The notes beneath the pieces are model-generated. The model ran no database searches, was not told the DNA's origin, and worked only from the letters and a program-made list of their open reading frames with translations. The translations under genes and the position numbers were made by a program. From Lachnospiraceae bacterium (GTDB lineage Bacteria; Bacillota; Clostridia; Lachnospirales; Lachnospiraceae): a stretch of DNA of 40,188 nucleotides. Where the stretch lies: positions 687 through 40,874 of the forward strand of contig JAJQBQ010000027.1 of the NCBI GenBank assembly GCA_021203205.1, given 5' to 3'. Numbering within the stretch: position 1 is the stretch's first letter; each line of letters opens with the position of its first letter. This document shows, piece after piece, positions 1-8,468 of the stretch.

Positions 1-122
1 AATTTGGGATTTGCACCCCCCCCCACAAGGACTTTCTCCGTTATGTAATTTGGAAACATTTCTGCAATCTTCTCGATGTTTTTGGCCGTTAAATCTGTTG
101 ACTCCAATTTCATTTTTTCCAT
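1..122 (-). CDS. Type III-like adenine DNA methyltransferase (Mod), N-terminal fragment
   Basis: Only the first 40 codons lie in the window. The ATG at 122 follows an AAGGAG ribosome binding site. The translated start contains NIEKIAEMFPNYITE, which closely resembles the usual N-terminus of type III restriction-modification Mod proteins (typically KIAELFPNCVTE). Members of that family methylate adenine in a short asymmetric site, usually with a Res helicase-nuclease partner. The gene lies 98 bp after the DUF4391 gene on the same strand, so it is probably the last visible member of the WYL-helicase-DUF4391 operon. A run of nine G in the coding sense interrupts the family resemblance after VLV. 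The true reading frame beyond it cannot be judged here. The family call is inferred from a short stretch. Confidence 0.6.
   Translation of the reverse strand, partial: MEKMKLESTDLTAKNIEKIAEMFPNYITEKVLVGGGANPK
16..24 (-). repeat. G9 homopolymer inside the mod coding start
   Basis: Nine consecutive C on the plus strand read as GTG GGG GGG GGT on the coding strand, about 33 codons into the methyltransferase fragment. Homopolymer tracts of this length near the 5' end of mod genes are known slippage sites that switch the gene on and off in several bacteria. Whether this one slips is inference. Confidence 0.75.
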
Positions 123-220
123 GTGTTTTTTCTCCTTAATCAATTCGGGTTGTTTCTATTATTGATTTATTTTCAATATCATTTTCGTAACCTCGCGAAA
201 ATGATTCAGTTCTTTCAGCT

Positions 221-871
221 TTATAGTTCTTCCATTTCCTTCTTTCGCCTCTTCAATTCCGCATTCATCTCCATCTGCCTATTTAGCTGCTTCTCTTTCC
301 GAATCTTCGCCTGCAAAGCATCGATCTGCTTCTGCAACTGTTTCCTCTTCTCAGCGCGAGCTTCGGTTTCTTCTAAAGATTCTCCCGCTGTGGTCTGTAA
401 CTTATCTCCGGCAATCTGTCGCACAAGGCTTTCGTATACAGCATCTACATTGAGCCCATCTGCCTTTATGCCAAGTGCATCCTCAGCAAGCCAGTCTGTG
501 TGGTAATACGCGGTAACTTTGAATGCGCTGTTGCCTGATTGCGCCGCTTCCTTATACCCAATCCATGCCTGAAATTTTCCCTCGTATTCCAACAGGAAGA
601 GGATATGGTAGGGGATTTCTTTATCAATCTGACGCAACACAGCCTCATCCAGACTTCCTGTACTTAGCCTGATTTCAAATACTTCCACCTCGGTTACCGT
701 TGTCCCTGGTGCCAAGTTCATGGTGGTGGCGGCGATTTTGTTTCGCCAGTATATCACCTTAACCTGTTCTTTGAAAGCGGTTTTGAGTGCCGGAGTGACG
801 GTTAGATTCTCATAAAATTTCTGCTTTGGAATCCGTTTGTTGAATTCCGTTGACTTCGGCAAGCCAATCAT
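221..871 (-). CDS. DUF4391 domain-containing protein
   Basis: A protein of 216 residues if started at the ATG that overlaps the helicase stop codon in an ATGA arrangement. An upstream TTG would add 11 residues. The first two-thirds looks like a compact alpha/beta domain with the PYHILFLLEYEGKFQAWIGYK stretch typical, as I recall it, of DUF4391. The last 50 residues are a highly charged coiled coil rich in E, K, R and Q. DUF4391 proteins occur beside helicases and type III-like methyltransferases in defence loci, but no biochemical role is assigned. The stop-start overlap with the helicase indicates translational coupling, so the two proteins probably work together. An accessory or bridging subunit for the helicase-methyltransferase is inference. 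Confidence 0.75.
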   Translation of the reverse strand: MIGLPKSTEFNKRIPKQKFYENLTVTPALKTAFKEQVKVIYWRNKIAATTMNLAPGTTVTEVEVFEIRLSTGSLDEAVLRQIDKEIPYHILFLLEYEGKFQAWIGYKEAAQSGNSAFKVTAYYHTDWLAEDALGIKADGLNVDAVYESLVRQIAGDKLQTTAGESLEETEARAEKRKQLQKQIDALQAKIRKEKQLNRQMEMNAELKRRKKEMEEL

Positions 872-3800
872 GGCGTCTCCTCCTGCTTCACAACTATAAA
901 ACAAATCAGTTCAAAATCATCCAGACCGGAGACATTTGACATCAGGGCAGTAGTGCCACCGGCGGAGAAGAGGCTGTCAATATCGCTTTCTTCTTTGGTA
1001 TCGATGATGGAATCAATTGCAAGGCTTAACAGTTCAGACATTTCCGCCATATTCCGTCCATCATCAGTTTCTTCGTTGAACTTTGTGTAGACGCTCCGTA
1101 TTGGCTCATCTTTGCCACGACAAAGCAGCCGAACATCATCCAGAAGCTTCTTCGGGTTCAGGTAGTCGCAGACCACTTCACCATCCTCTCCAATGTAAAC
1201 CATATAAAATGGGTGGATGCGGTTTCGGTTATCTATATTCACGCTGTTATTTACATTCCGCAGAACAAAGATTGCACCTTCCGTGAGTTCCTCAGTAGCT
1301 GGAACCACAGCGTGAAGACCACGCGGCTTTTTGTCCATGTCCGGATGCGTTTTCATATATTCCAGCAGGTCAAGCCGGAATTCATTTAAGCCTAAATCCA
1401 TGATGGAAATGCCCTCAGACATATCCTCTATGTCGACTACTTCCTCCTGTAGACGTTTTAACTGGCTGCGTCGGTATTCAAGGTCACCTTTTTCTTCGGC
1501 GTTAATCAGGTCATCATCACCGGTAGAAGTCATAACGGAAATCTTCATGCGGGTTTCTACTCTTGCCTTCAGGTTGATATATTCGTCCAGATCCATGTCC
1601 GGCCAGAAATTCACCAGCTGGATATAATCATTTTTGCTGCCGATACGGTCGATTCTTCCGAAACGCTGGATGATCCGCACGGGGTTCCAGTGAATATCGT
1701 AGTTCACCAGAAAATCGCAGTCCTGCAGGTTCTGGCCTTCTGAAATACAGTCTGTGGCAATCAGGATGTCGATATTATAATTGTTATTCGGCATCAGCAC
1801 ATCTTTACTTTTCGATATTGGAGAGAAGCAGGTCAGGACATTATTCAGCGTGGCTTTCAGCCCTTTAATGGTGGACTTGCCATCAACCGTTCCTGTAATC
1901 AGCGCAGTGTCAAGACCATACTTGTTCTTCACAAAAGTGCTTACATTATTATACAGATATTCTGCCGTATCAGAAAATGCGGAGAATATCAGAATCTTTT
2001 TGTTATCGCCATTCAACGGATGCTCGACCTTTTGTGAAATCAGGCCAAGCAGTGTCTGCAGCTTGGTGTCATATTCCGGCGTGATATCATCCACCATCAG
2101 AGTGAGCAGTTCCAGCACCTCTGCATCCTGCTGCAGTTCCGTGCGCCAGGTCTTATAATCCATATCCGCGAGGTCGATTTTTACCTTTTTGCCGACCGTA
2201 AAATAATCTGTGTTCCCATCGTCCATATCGAAATCGTTCTCACTGGCTTCATAGACATCCAAGTCAGACACTCCATATTTCTCAAATCGGTTAATGGCAT
2301 CTATGGTTCCCGTAATCAGGTCGCGGATGCGGGACAGGGTCAGGTTGAAAGAGTAGACGGAACTCTCCAGACGCTTCAGCAGGTTAATGCTCATGAGTCT
2401 GCGGATACCTTGTTCGCGTCCGCGTTGTGTCAGGTTTTCACCTTTGTTGTGCGTTAAATCCATATATTTCTCAATCTTGCTTGGGAAGATATAATTGGAC
2501 GGAGTATAAATACACAGCGACAGCAGCATCAGCTGTTCGTATATTTCATTATAGTTAATCGCCTGTTTCAGGCTGGTCAGGCTCGGACGAAAGGAGATCG
2601 GTTTCCGACGTTCCGGGAATTTTCCAATCTCCGCCGTATTATAATATTTCTCGATATGTTTCCGAGAGCGTGCGATAGTCACGCTGTCCAGAACTTCGAA
2701 GAAATCAAAATCCAGCGTGCGCAGCAGAGCATCTGTAGTGCGGTCTTTCTGGTCAAGCTTGCTCCATGCATTGAACGCTTTCTGCGCCTGACGGAAGATT
2801 TCGTCAATGGGTTTCTTCGTATTTAATTTCCCGTCGATGTTTGCCGCATCGCCTTCGTAGGCGATTGCCAGCTGGTTTCGCAAATCGTAAAATCGGTTGT
2901 TGACTGGTGTAGCGGAAAGCATCAACACCTTCGTCTTAACTCCGACGCGGATAACTTTGTCCATCAGCTTCACATAACGATTCTCTTTCGTGTTGGCATG
3001 AGTACCGGCGCCATTGCGGAAGTTGTGGGATTCATCAATGACCACAAGGTCATAATTCCCCCAGTTCAGCCTGTCCAGATCGAGGCCGTTTGAGGTGCCG
3101 CCATTTCTGGACAAATCCGTATGGAAGAGCACATCGTAGTTCAGACGGTCAGCCGCGATCGGATTGTTTACATAGTTATCCTTGTATGTATTCCAGTTCT
3201 CTGCCAGCTTTTTTGGACAGAGCACGAGAACGGATTTGTTTCGGTTTTCATAATATTTTATCACAGCCAGCGCAGTAAAAGTCTTACCGAGTCCTACGCT
3301 GTCTGCGAGGATGCAGCCATTGTATTGCTCCAGTTTATTGATGATGGCAAGTGCGGCATCTTTCTGGAAATCATAGAGCATATTCCAGATTTTGCTCTGC
3401 TTGAAGCCTGTGCTTTCATTTGGAAGGACATCCTCCGACACATCATCCAGAAATTCGCTGAACACATGGAACAGCGTCATAAAATAGATGAACTCCGGAG
3501 AGTTTTCATTATAAGCGGAAGTGATGTTCTCAATCACCACATCCGTGACATCCTGCATCTTTTTCCTGTCATTCCAGATGGTGTCAAACAGCTGCATATA
3601 CTGTGTGGAAAAGGGAGCTTCCAGACGGTTCGTCATGTTATAACTGTTATTGCCGCGTTCACATCCAATATCAACTGTGGTAAATCCGGCTATCGGCATA
3701 TAAGCTACCTGTTCCGCTTTATTATCAACCGTCATGAACCCGGCCATATTCTCTCCGGTAATGTTGGACTTTAACGTAGCTTTCCGGCGAATCCATTCTG

Positions 3801-4113
3801 CGCATTCCCTGGCGATAGCTTTCTGCGTCATTTCGTTGCGCAGCTTAATTTCAAATTCTGTACCGTAAAGGCTATTCTCACGGCTCATCCGTGGGATATA
3901 GAATTCCTGCTTTTCCTTGGAAGCCTTCTCTGTGATGAACGTAGGGGAGGTGAAGATAAAGCGAAATTCTTTCACTCCTTCCAGCTGCTTCTTAAGCTCC
4001 TTGTACGCATACATCGAAAAACATGCTGCCGCGATGGAGACTTTGCTTCCTTTCGTAATCGTTGTAGCCATGTCATCACGTACAATTTCAGAAATATTGT
4101 CAAATATTTTCAT
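868..4113 (-). CDS. SNF2/SF2-type helicase with PLD-like N-terminal domain
   Basis: A 1081-residue ATP-dependent DNA helicase or translocase. Residues 1-190 resemble a degenerate phospholipase D-like module. The SF2 core follows: Walker A ADSVGLGKT at 270-278, Walker B DESHN at 360-364, motif III SATPVNN at 400-406, and motif VI QRFGRIDRIG near 820 in the C-terminal RecA lobe. About 200 residues follow the core. The arginine-rich motif VI and the DESH box fit the SNF2-related helicases of defence loci rather than a canonical type III Res. No PD-(D/E)XK nuclease motif is obvious. The start has an AGGACAGG site upstream and lies 30 bp after the WYL gene. The 3' end overlaps the DUF4391 start. 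The enzymatic class is clear; the role in restricting foreign DNA is inferred from the neighbours. Confidence 0.85.
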   Translation of the reverse strand: MKIFDNISEIVRDDMATTITKGSKVSIAAACFSMYAYKELKKQLEGVKEFRFIFTSPTFITEKASKEKQEFYIPRMSRENSLYGTEFEIKLRNEMTQKAIARECAEWIRRKATLKSNITGENMAGFMTVDNKAEQVAYMPIAGFTTVDIGCERGNNSYNMTNRLEAPFSTQYMQLFDTIWNDRKKMQDVTDVVIENITSAYNENSPEFIYFMTLFHVFSEFLDDVSEDVLPNESTGFKQSKIWNMLYDFQKDAALAIINKLEQYNGCILADSVGLGKTFTALAVIKYYENRNKSVLVLCPKKLAENWNTYKDNYVNNPIAADRLNYDVLFHTDLSRNGGTSNGLDLDRLNWGNYDLVVIDESHNFRNGAGTHANTKENRYVKLMDKVIRVGVKTKVLMLSATPVNNRFYDLRNQLAIAYEGDAANIDGKLNTKKPIDEIFRQAQKAFNAWSKLDQKDRTTDALLRTLDFDFFEVLDSVTIARSRKHIEKYYNTAEIGKFPERRKPISFRPSLTSLKQAINYNEIYEQLMLLSLCIYTPSNYIFPSKIEKYMDLTHNKGENLTQRGREQGIRRLMSINLLKRLESSVYSFNLTLSRIRDLITGTIDAINRFEKYGVSDLDVYEASENDFDMDDGNTDYFTVGKKVKIDLADMDYKTWRTELQQDAEVLELLTLMVDDITPEYDTKLQTLLGLISQKVEHPLNGDNKKILIFSAFSDTAEYLYNNVSTFVKNKYGLDTALITGTVDGKSTIKGLKATLNNVLTCFSPISKSKDVLMPNNNYNIDILIATDCISEGQNLQDCDFLVNYDIHWNPVRIIQRFGRIDRIGSKNDYIQLVNFWPDMDLDEYINLKARVETRMKISVMTSTGDDDLINAEEKGDLEYRRSQLKRLQEEVVDIEDMSEGISIMDLGLNEFRLDLLEYMKTHPDMDKKPRGLHAVVPATEELTEGAIFVLRNVNNSVNIDNRNRIHPFYMVYIGEDGEVVCDYLNPKKLLDDVRLLCRGKDEPIRSVYTKFNEETDDGRNMAEMSELLSLAIDSIIDTKEESDIDSLFSAGGTTALMSNVSGLDDFELICFIVVKQEETP

Positions 4114-4143
4114 TTACCTGTCCTCTTTTTACCGTCACACGAG

Positions 4144-5124
4144 TCATTCCACCGCTTTTTCCGCCCGTTTCCGATATTCATCTACAATCTCCGGCGGCGA
4201 AATAATCTTCATCTTCCCCGTGAACTGGTACAACCATCCCCAGAAAGTCGGTGCAACCCGCACCTGCACGGTTGTCACGTAACGGTCTTCTCCAGCCGGA
4301 AGCATCCCAAGGTTTTCTCCAAAACGGTCATGAATCGGTCCAACCAGCGAACTGTCGAATTCCAGAACCACCGTCTGCAGCTCGCCATCGTACATTTTAA
4401 ATTCCTGCCGAATGTACTCGCCGATGCACTTTCGCATGTCCAGTGCTCTCTCCGAGACATCCTCCGCGATGACTTCTACATCCTCCATACGGTCGACCCG
4501 GTAGTTGGCCAGGTTATCATGGCGTGCGCTGTAAACGACTATGTAGTAGTTATCTTCGTTGAAAACAAGAGATACCGGCTCCACAACATAATGGTGACCG
4601 TCCCTGCGGTATTCCTTATCCCCGTGGATGCCGATGTCAAAATATCGAAAGATAACCTTCTTTTTCTGTTCGATCGCTTCCTCCAGCGCGTCTACACTAT
4701 AATAAATATTCTCGTTACTGTGCTTGTGGACGCCTGCGTAGCCCAGGTCTCTCTTTAAAAGTTCGGCCTGATGGCTGCCGCCAAGGTTTGCGATCTTTTC
4801 GACCAACTCGTTCGTTTTCTTTTCGGTGATAAAGTTGGCTGCCCGCACCGCATCGATCAGTATGCGAAGCTCCGGAACCGAAAAACTGCGGTCTGCAACG
4901 TAATAGCCTCTCTGCTTGCCGACCCAGACCCAGAGGATTTCCATGCCCATGTCGTTCAGCAGCGTAATATCCTTGCTCAGGGTTCTCCGGTCACACCGAA
5001 ATTCCATCTGCTCCATGCGCTCGCAGATCGCGTTCGTTGTCATCGGATGCTGCTCATCCGTCTCCTGATGCAGCAATTCCGCAAGTTTCAGAAGCTTTGT
5101 TTTTTGCCAGTTCTCTCTCGGCAT
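4144..5124 (-). CDS. WYL-domain transcriptional regulator of the defence operon
   Basis: A DNA-binding regulator of about 326 residues with an N-terminal winged helix-turn-helix (recognition region CDRRTLSKDITLLNDMG) and a central WYL domain (VIFRYFD through YYIVVYSARHDNLANYRVDRM). A WCX-like C-terminal domain ends in APTFWGWLYQFTGKM. Such proteins sense a ligand, possibly nucleic acid or a nucleotide, and repress or activate nearby genes. BrxR and CapW are WYL repressors of defence loci. I start at the ATG at 5124, which has GGAGG 11 bases upstream and begins MPRENWQKTK like related proteins. The ATG at 5157 is an alternative. The gene heads a same-strand operon with the helicase and DUF4391 genes. 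A strong sigma-A promoter lies just upstream. Autoregulation is inferred. Confidence 0.85.
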   Translation of the reverse strand: MPRENWQKTKLLKLAELLHQETDEQHPMTTNAICERMEQMEFRCDRRTLSKDITLLNDMGMEILWVWVGKQRGYYVADRSFSVPELRILIDAVRAANFITEKKTNELVEKIANLGGSHQAELLKRDLGYAGVHKHSNENIYYSVDALEEAIEQKKKVIFRYFDIGIHGDKEYRRDGHHYVVEPVSLVFNEDNYYIVVYSARHDNLANYRVDRMEDVEVIAEDVSERALDMRKCIGEYIRQEFKMYDGELQTVVLEFDSSLVGPIHDRFGENLGMLPAGEDRYVTTVQVRVAPTFWGWLYQFTGKMKIISPPEIVDEYRKRAEKAVE

Positions 5125-5181
5125 GACCGTTTCGTCCTCCATTTCTGCAAGCCGCATATTTTTTATAAAAAGCTTCTCAAG

Positions 5182-5210
5182 ATTATATAAGAAATCATTA
5201 GAAAAAGCAA
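5182..5210 (-). promoter_or_regulatory. Sigma-A promoter of the WYL-helicase operon
   Basis: On the minus strand a perfect -10 TATAAT (5187-5182) is separated by 17 bases from a -35 TTGCTT (5210-5205). The predicted start of transcription is near 5175, about 50 nt before the preferred WYL start. Confidence 0.7.
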
Positions 5211-5243
5211 TTCCTAAAATGTCTATTTTTGTCGAATCGCAGA

Positions 5244-5271
5244 GCAGGTGTTAGCATTTACGGACATCTGC
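5244..5271. promoter_or_regulatory. Inverted repeat upstream of the WYL promoter
   Basis: GCAGGTGT and ACATCTGC form an inverted repeat with a 12-base spacer and 7 of 8 matches. It starts 34 bp upstream of the WYL operon -35 box. A T-run follows the right arm on the plus strand, so it could also be a plus-strand terminator, although no plus-strand gene ends here. An operator for the WYL regulator is a plausible alternative. Confidence 0.35.
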
Positions 5272-5400
5272 TTTTTCCTTTGATTAGTAAATTGTCGCAG
5301 TGCTTTTTGCTTGAAATTTCACTCATAGCTTTTAAATAACCATTTTTTATAGTACAGGATCTCTGACACCCAATCTCAATAATCATATGTCAAACAAAAT

Positions 5401-5448
5401 AAAAGCTGCCACAACATCATGCCAGCGCATGGTGTTGTGACAGCTTTT
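5401..5448 (-). terminator. Rho-independent terminator after the DUF5688 gene
   Basis: A 21-bp almost perfect stem (5401-5421 with 5428-5448) with a 6-base loop, followed on the minus strand by a T-rich tail. It lies about 60 bp after the DUF5688 stop and separates that gene from the WYL operon. Confidence 0.85.
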
Positions 5449-5506
5449 CCGTTACCGGTACACGGTAACCTTTCCTTCGATCATGAAAAAGTCCGGTTCG
5501 TTGCAA

Positions 5507-6283
5507 TTACAGAACCGTCAGCATACCGAGATCCCGGCGGTAGCGGTACGCGTGATCCGAGAGGATCTCATCCGGCCGAACGGTGCTTCGGTTTGCTTCC
5601 CGAACTGTCTGGTTGCAGTTCGCCCGCGATATCTGCGGCGTGTATTTGCATATGTTGACCTCATGGATGCTTCCGGGGAATACAACCAGGTCGCCATCCG
5701 CCTGATCCGCGATGCGCTTTAAAACGCCCGGCAACGCAACCATCGCCGCGCCGTTCAGCTGTCTGCGGTTTGTCAGCGTATACATACGTCCGCCGCAGAT
5801 GTCCGCGTCTTCGATCGGGACATCATATTTCGCCGGAATGCGTGGGCCGCCGAAGATTGCGTTCGACTCCTCGATTTTTCCCGCAATTTGGAGAAGTAGC
5901 ATGTCCCTGTTCATATCTGCAATGTTGTAGAACGCGATTCCTTCTGAAGTCGTATTTCTGACTGCGGCCTCGTCCAACTCTTCCAGCGTAATTTTCAAAC
6001 CATCCACGTGACCATTCCGAATACGAAAGCTCATGTAGTTCTCCTTGTCCTCGCGAACCTTAACGTAATACACAAGCGCCATGTCACAAAATGTTTTGTG
6101 CGGGCAATCTTTCAGCAGTTTCGCGTTCGTCTTTTGACCAATCAGCCGGTAAACAACATTCTGCAGGACGTAATCCTTAGACATCACGTCAAATGCGCCG
6201 ACAGTGGCTTTATCCACTTCCGCATGCTCAAGACTGTGAATGATACGCTCTGCAAGCTCATCAACATTTCCTTCCGCGCCCAT
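5507..6283 (-). CDS. DUF5688 family protein
   Basis: A 258-residue protein with the hallmarks I recall for DUF5688, a family common in Lachnospiraceae and of unknown function. The hallmarks are DMALVYYVKV, MYTLTNRRQLNGAAMVALPG, a DLVVFPGSIHEV block and a C-terminal PDEILSDHAYRY. There is no signal peptide or membrane segment. The 5' end is odd. The best ribosome binding site (AGGAG, at about 6310) points to an ATG at about 6306, which opens a different frame (MSNFEKPKWARK...) and stops after 38 codons. The DUF5688 frame starts at the ATG at 6283, with only GAGAAG ahead of it. Either a single-base frameshift has removed part of the N-terminus or a tiny overlapping leader peptide couples translation. 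It ends in a strong terminator. Confidence 0.75.
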   Translation of the reverse strand: MGAEGNVDELAERIIHSLEHAEVDKATVGAFDVMSKDYVLQNVVYRLIGQKTNAKLLKDCPHKTFCDMALVYYVKVREDKENYMSFRIRNGHVDGLKITLEELDEAAVRNTTSEGIAFYNIADMNRDMLLLQIAGKIEESNAIFGGPRIPAKYDVPIEDADICGGRMYTLTNRRQLNGAAMVALPGVLKRIADQADGDLVVFPGSIHEVNICKYTPQISRANCNQTVREANRSTVRPDEILSDHAYRYRRDLGMLTVL

Positions 6284-6384
6284 TTCGGCTTCTCAAAATT
6301 ACTCATTTCTTCTCCTCTCTCTACTATGCTGAATACAAATCCCCGTCCGGTGGCCAGATTTCCGTCGCTCTATATTACTCATTA

Positions 6385-7026
6385 CTACTCTTCATCATCT
6401 CCAAATTTTATCTGGAATCTATTTCTGGCTCTTTCAGCCTCTTCCTCTATCCCGACCTGCTCCTTTTCCTCTTCGCTTAACTTTGGTGGACATCCAATCT
6501 CATTTAACAGCCGCCATGTATCCAGTAGTTCTGTGTGCAGATAGCGGACAATCTGTGTCAATGACAATCCATCTTTGATCATCAGTATTGCCGCATCCAA
6601 ATCTTTGTACGTAATCACGGCAAGCTCAAACCGTTTCAGCTTCGCCAGCATCCCGGCCGCCTCATAAAGTTCTTCGCCTGTCTTCTGAACAATCCGCAGT
6701 TTTCCCAGCATATCCTGCGTGTTCTTAATTTTTTCAATAGCCTCTTCCCGCATTTTCTCATAATCTTCCAGCGTCTTTCCGTGCAATGTATGATCCCTGA
6801 CATCCGCAAAAATCTGATCGTGATGGCTGTCCAACGCAATTCGGTTGCAGTCGTACAAATACTTCGTTGACAGCAGGATACCGCGAAGCGAATTAAGCTG
6901 ACCATCGTCACAGGCGAAAAAGCTCTCCAGCTTTTTATCAATTATGCTTTCTGAATACCTCGCTGCATAATCCTGTTCGATGTAGCTCAGACCTTCCATC
7001 AATTGTTCCATCTCTTCGTAAATCAT
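6385..7026 (-). CDS. Hypothetical helical cytoplasmic protein
   Basis: A protein of 213 residues that I do not recognise. It is rich in E, K, L and A and predicted to be mostly helical, with no signal peptide, membrane span, metal-binding motif or nucleotide-binding motif. The C-terminal 25 residues are very acidic. The N-terminal region includes DKKLESFFACDDGQLNSLRG. A GAGGAAGG ribosome binding site sits just ahead of the ATG. It lies 101 bp upstream of the DUF5688 gene on the same strand and probably shares its transcript, which ends at the 5401-5448 terminator. Its place between two defence loci suggests an accessory or defence role, but that is only positional. Confidence 0.65.
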   Translation of the reverse strand: MIYEEMEQLMEGLSYIEQDYAARYSESIIDKKLESFFACDDGQLNSLRGILLSTKYLYDCNRIALDSHHDQIFADVRDHTLHGKTLEDYEKMREEAIEKIKNTQDMLGKLRIVQKTGEELYEAAGMLAKLKRFELAVITYKDLDAAILMIKDGLSLTQIVRYLHTELLDTWRLLNEIGCPPKLSEEEKEQVGIEEEAERARNRFQIKFGDDEE

Positions 7027-7830
7027 GCCTTCCTCATCTTCTTATTAGTATTTGTTCTCACATATATTCACATTCCAGTCATATTTTCGTCTTTAATTCA
7101 TGATATGACTTCCACTCCACACATTTTAAATCATCTCAAAGAGTTTTGCATTCTACTTGCAGTTTATCTTCCATTTAAGTATATTGCAATGAGAGCCGGA
7201 ATTCAATTCCGGCCCTCTATCTCCATATTCCTTGTATATACTCCTGTTCCGTGATCCGTCGTGGAGCTGGAATTAACTCTTTGCATTGACCTCACTTTCG
7301 CCCTGGGACGCCCCCAATATAGCTGTGGGCCTACTGACTGTCATTGCCGTCCGCTTCATCATGCAACAGAATCAATTCCAATTCCGGTATTGTTTCCACT
7401 GCCTTTTCAGTTTCCTTCCAAATACCATCATCTCTTTCAGAATCCGTTGCCTCCTTTGTTTTCGTTTGAGTATAGCACGTATTTAAAAATCCGGCATTAA
7501 ACTACGGATATAATTTCGCCCCTGTTGTGTGCTCAATTCCATAGAAAATGGTGCCAACTTAAACGCCATGAAGAAAAGTACCAGATTTTGCCTCAAAGAT
7601 ACCCTTTCTCAGGTAAAAAACAAGTCGCAGAAAAGACGATCGGTTATTCTACGACCTATCCAACGCAGAATTTTAAAATCCCCCCGCTTTATGATAAAAC
7701 AGGGAGATTTCTTTCCTTCCTTATAAGCTCCTCACGTCGCCATTATTTGCATAGTATTTCACAAAAAAACACGCAACTGCCACCCCGGCTCCAGTCTTCT
7801 ACTCTACTCTAATATATCTTCTTACATTGT
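7027..7830. other. 800-bp gap between the HNH gene and the hypothetical gene
   Basis: No intact gene is supported. It holds an inverted repeat at about 7196-7214 (arms GCCGGAATT and AATTCCGGC) flanked by AGAG and CTCT. A minus-strand open stretch at 7331-7501 has no start codon, and a T7 run on the minus strand near 7764 could be part of a weak terminator after the HNH gene. Much of the remainder is AT-rich with stop codons in all frames. Confidence 0.5.
7331..7501 (-). pseudogene. Possible 3' remnant of a small acidic protein gene
   Basis: The minus strand is open from 7501 to a TAG at 7331 and reads as a plausible acidic tail with ETIPELELILLHDEADGN near the end. There is no start codon in frame, and a stop lies directly upstream. 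It looks like the end of a decayed gene but could be chance. Confidence 0.25.
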
Positions 7831-8466
7831 TTAAAGAGTACCCAGCCTTTTTTGACTATACCAGATTACAATTCCCGCATATTCTCTCTTCTGTCCCTCT
7901 TCATTTACATCTGAATATTTTTTCAGGAGTCTCTCCCAGTCATTTCTTCCAAGCGTTCCCTTCCCTCGAAGATTGACCTTCAGGGTATCCAAAACTGCCT
8001 TGCGGTTTTCTTTCAGATATTGTACCGTACAGTTCAGATTCAACGTTTCATTCAAATCCCGATTCATATCCGCATCGTCCGAATATATTTCACCACCGCC
8101 GGTTCTGTATTTGATTTTTCCAATATGAACCTCATTCAAAGGCGATAATGTTATAACCGAGTCCCCTTTGTGCGTATCACAGGTATCGTCTTCATGTCTG
8201 GTGCCGTCCAAATGCCCTTCACAGCATCCCAGCATTCTCGAGTAATCCATCCGTCCCGCTTCGTCCAATTTGGATTCCGGATACCAATGCTCTATTTTCA
8301 TATGCTCTTTCGTAATTCTGCGCATACAGTACGCGCACAAGTGCCCTTGCTCCTCCAACAGATTGGTTCTGATATCGTCTTTGTTACAATTATCGTAGGA
8401 TGCGAAGGGCTGTTTTCTGTGCCGGGTAAGTGATTCCGGCTCTTTCCCCTTTTTAATATAGATCAT
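7831..8466 (-). CDS. ptuB: PtuB-like HNH endonuclease (TIGR02646-type)
   Basis: A 211-residue HNH nuclease. Metal-binding and catalytic signatures are visible: CAYC at 44-47, the KIEHWYP core with His60, CC at 81-82 and CDTHKGD near 96-102. This pattern belongs to the TIGR02646/PtuB-type HNH proteins that act as the nuclease of Septu systems and of some retrons. The gene starts 2 bp after the stop of the upstream ATPase gene, so the two are translated together. In Septu, PtuA and PtuB form a complex that cleaves nucleic acid after phage infection. No reverse transcriptase is nearby, so Septu fits better than a retron. The family assignment comes from the motifs; the antiphage activity is inferred from the pair. 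Confidence 0.8.
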   Translation of the reverse strand: MIYIKKGKEPESLTRHRKQPFASYDNCNKDDIRTNLLEEQGHLCAYCMRRITKEHMKIEHWYPESKLDEAGRMDYSRMLGCCEGHLDGTRHEDDTCDTHKGDSVITLSPLNEVHIGKIKYRTGGGEIYSDDADMNRDLNETLNLNCTVQYLKENRKAVLDTLKVNLRGKGTLGRNDWERLLKKYSDVNEEGQKREYAGIVIWYSQKRLGTL

Positions 8467-8468
8467 CC

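Noticed and set aside
4330-5190. Plus-strand open frames opposite the WYL gene
   Set aside because: Shadow frames of a well-supported WYL regulator.
7003-7500. Short plus-strand open frames in the 7.0-7.5 kb gap
   Set aside because: No ribosome binding site, odd amino-acid composition and no resemblance to known proteins.
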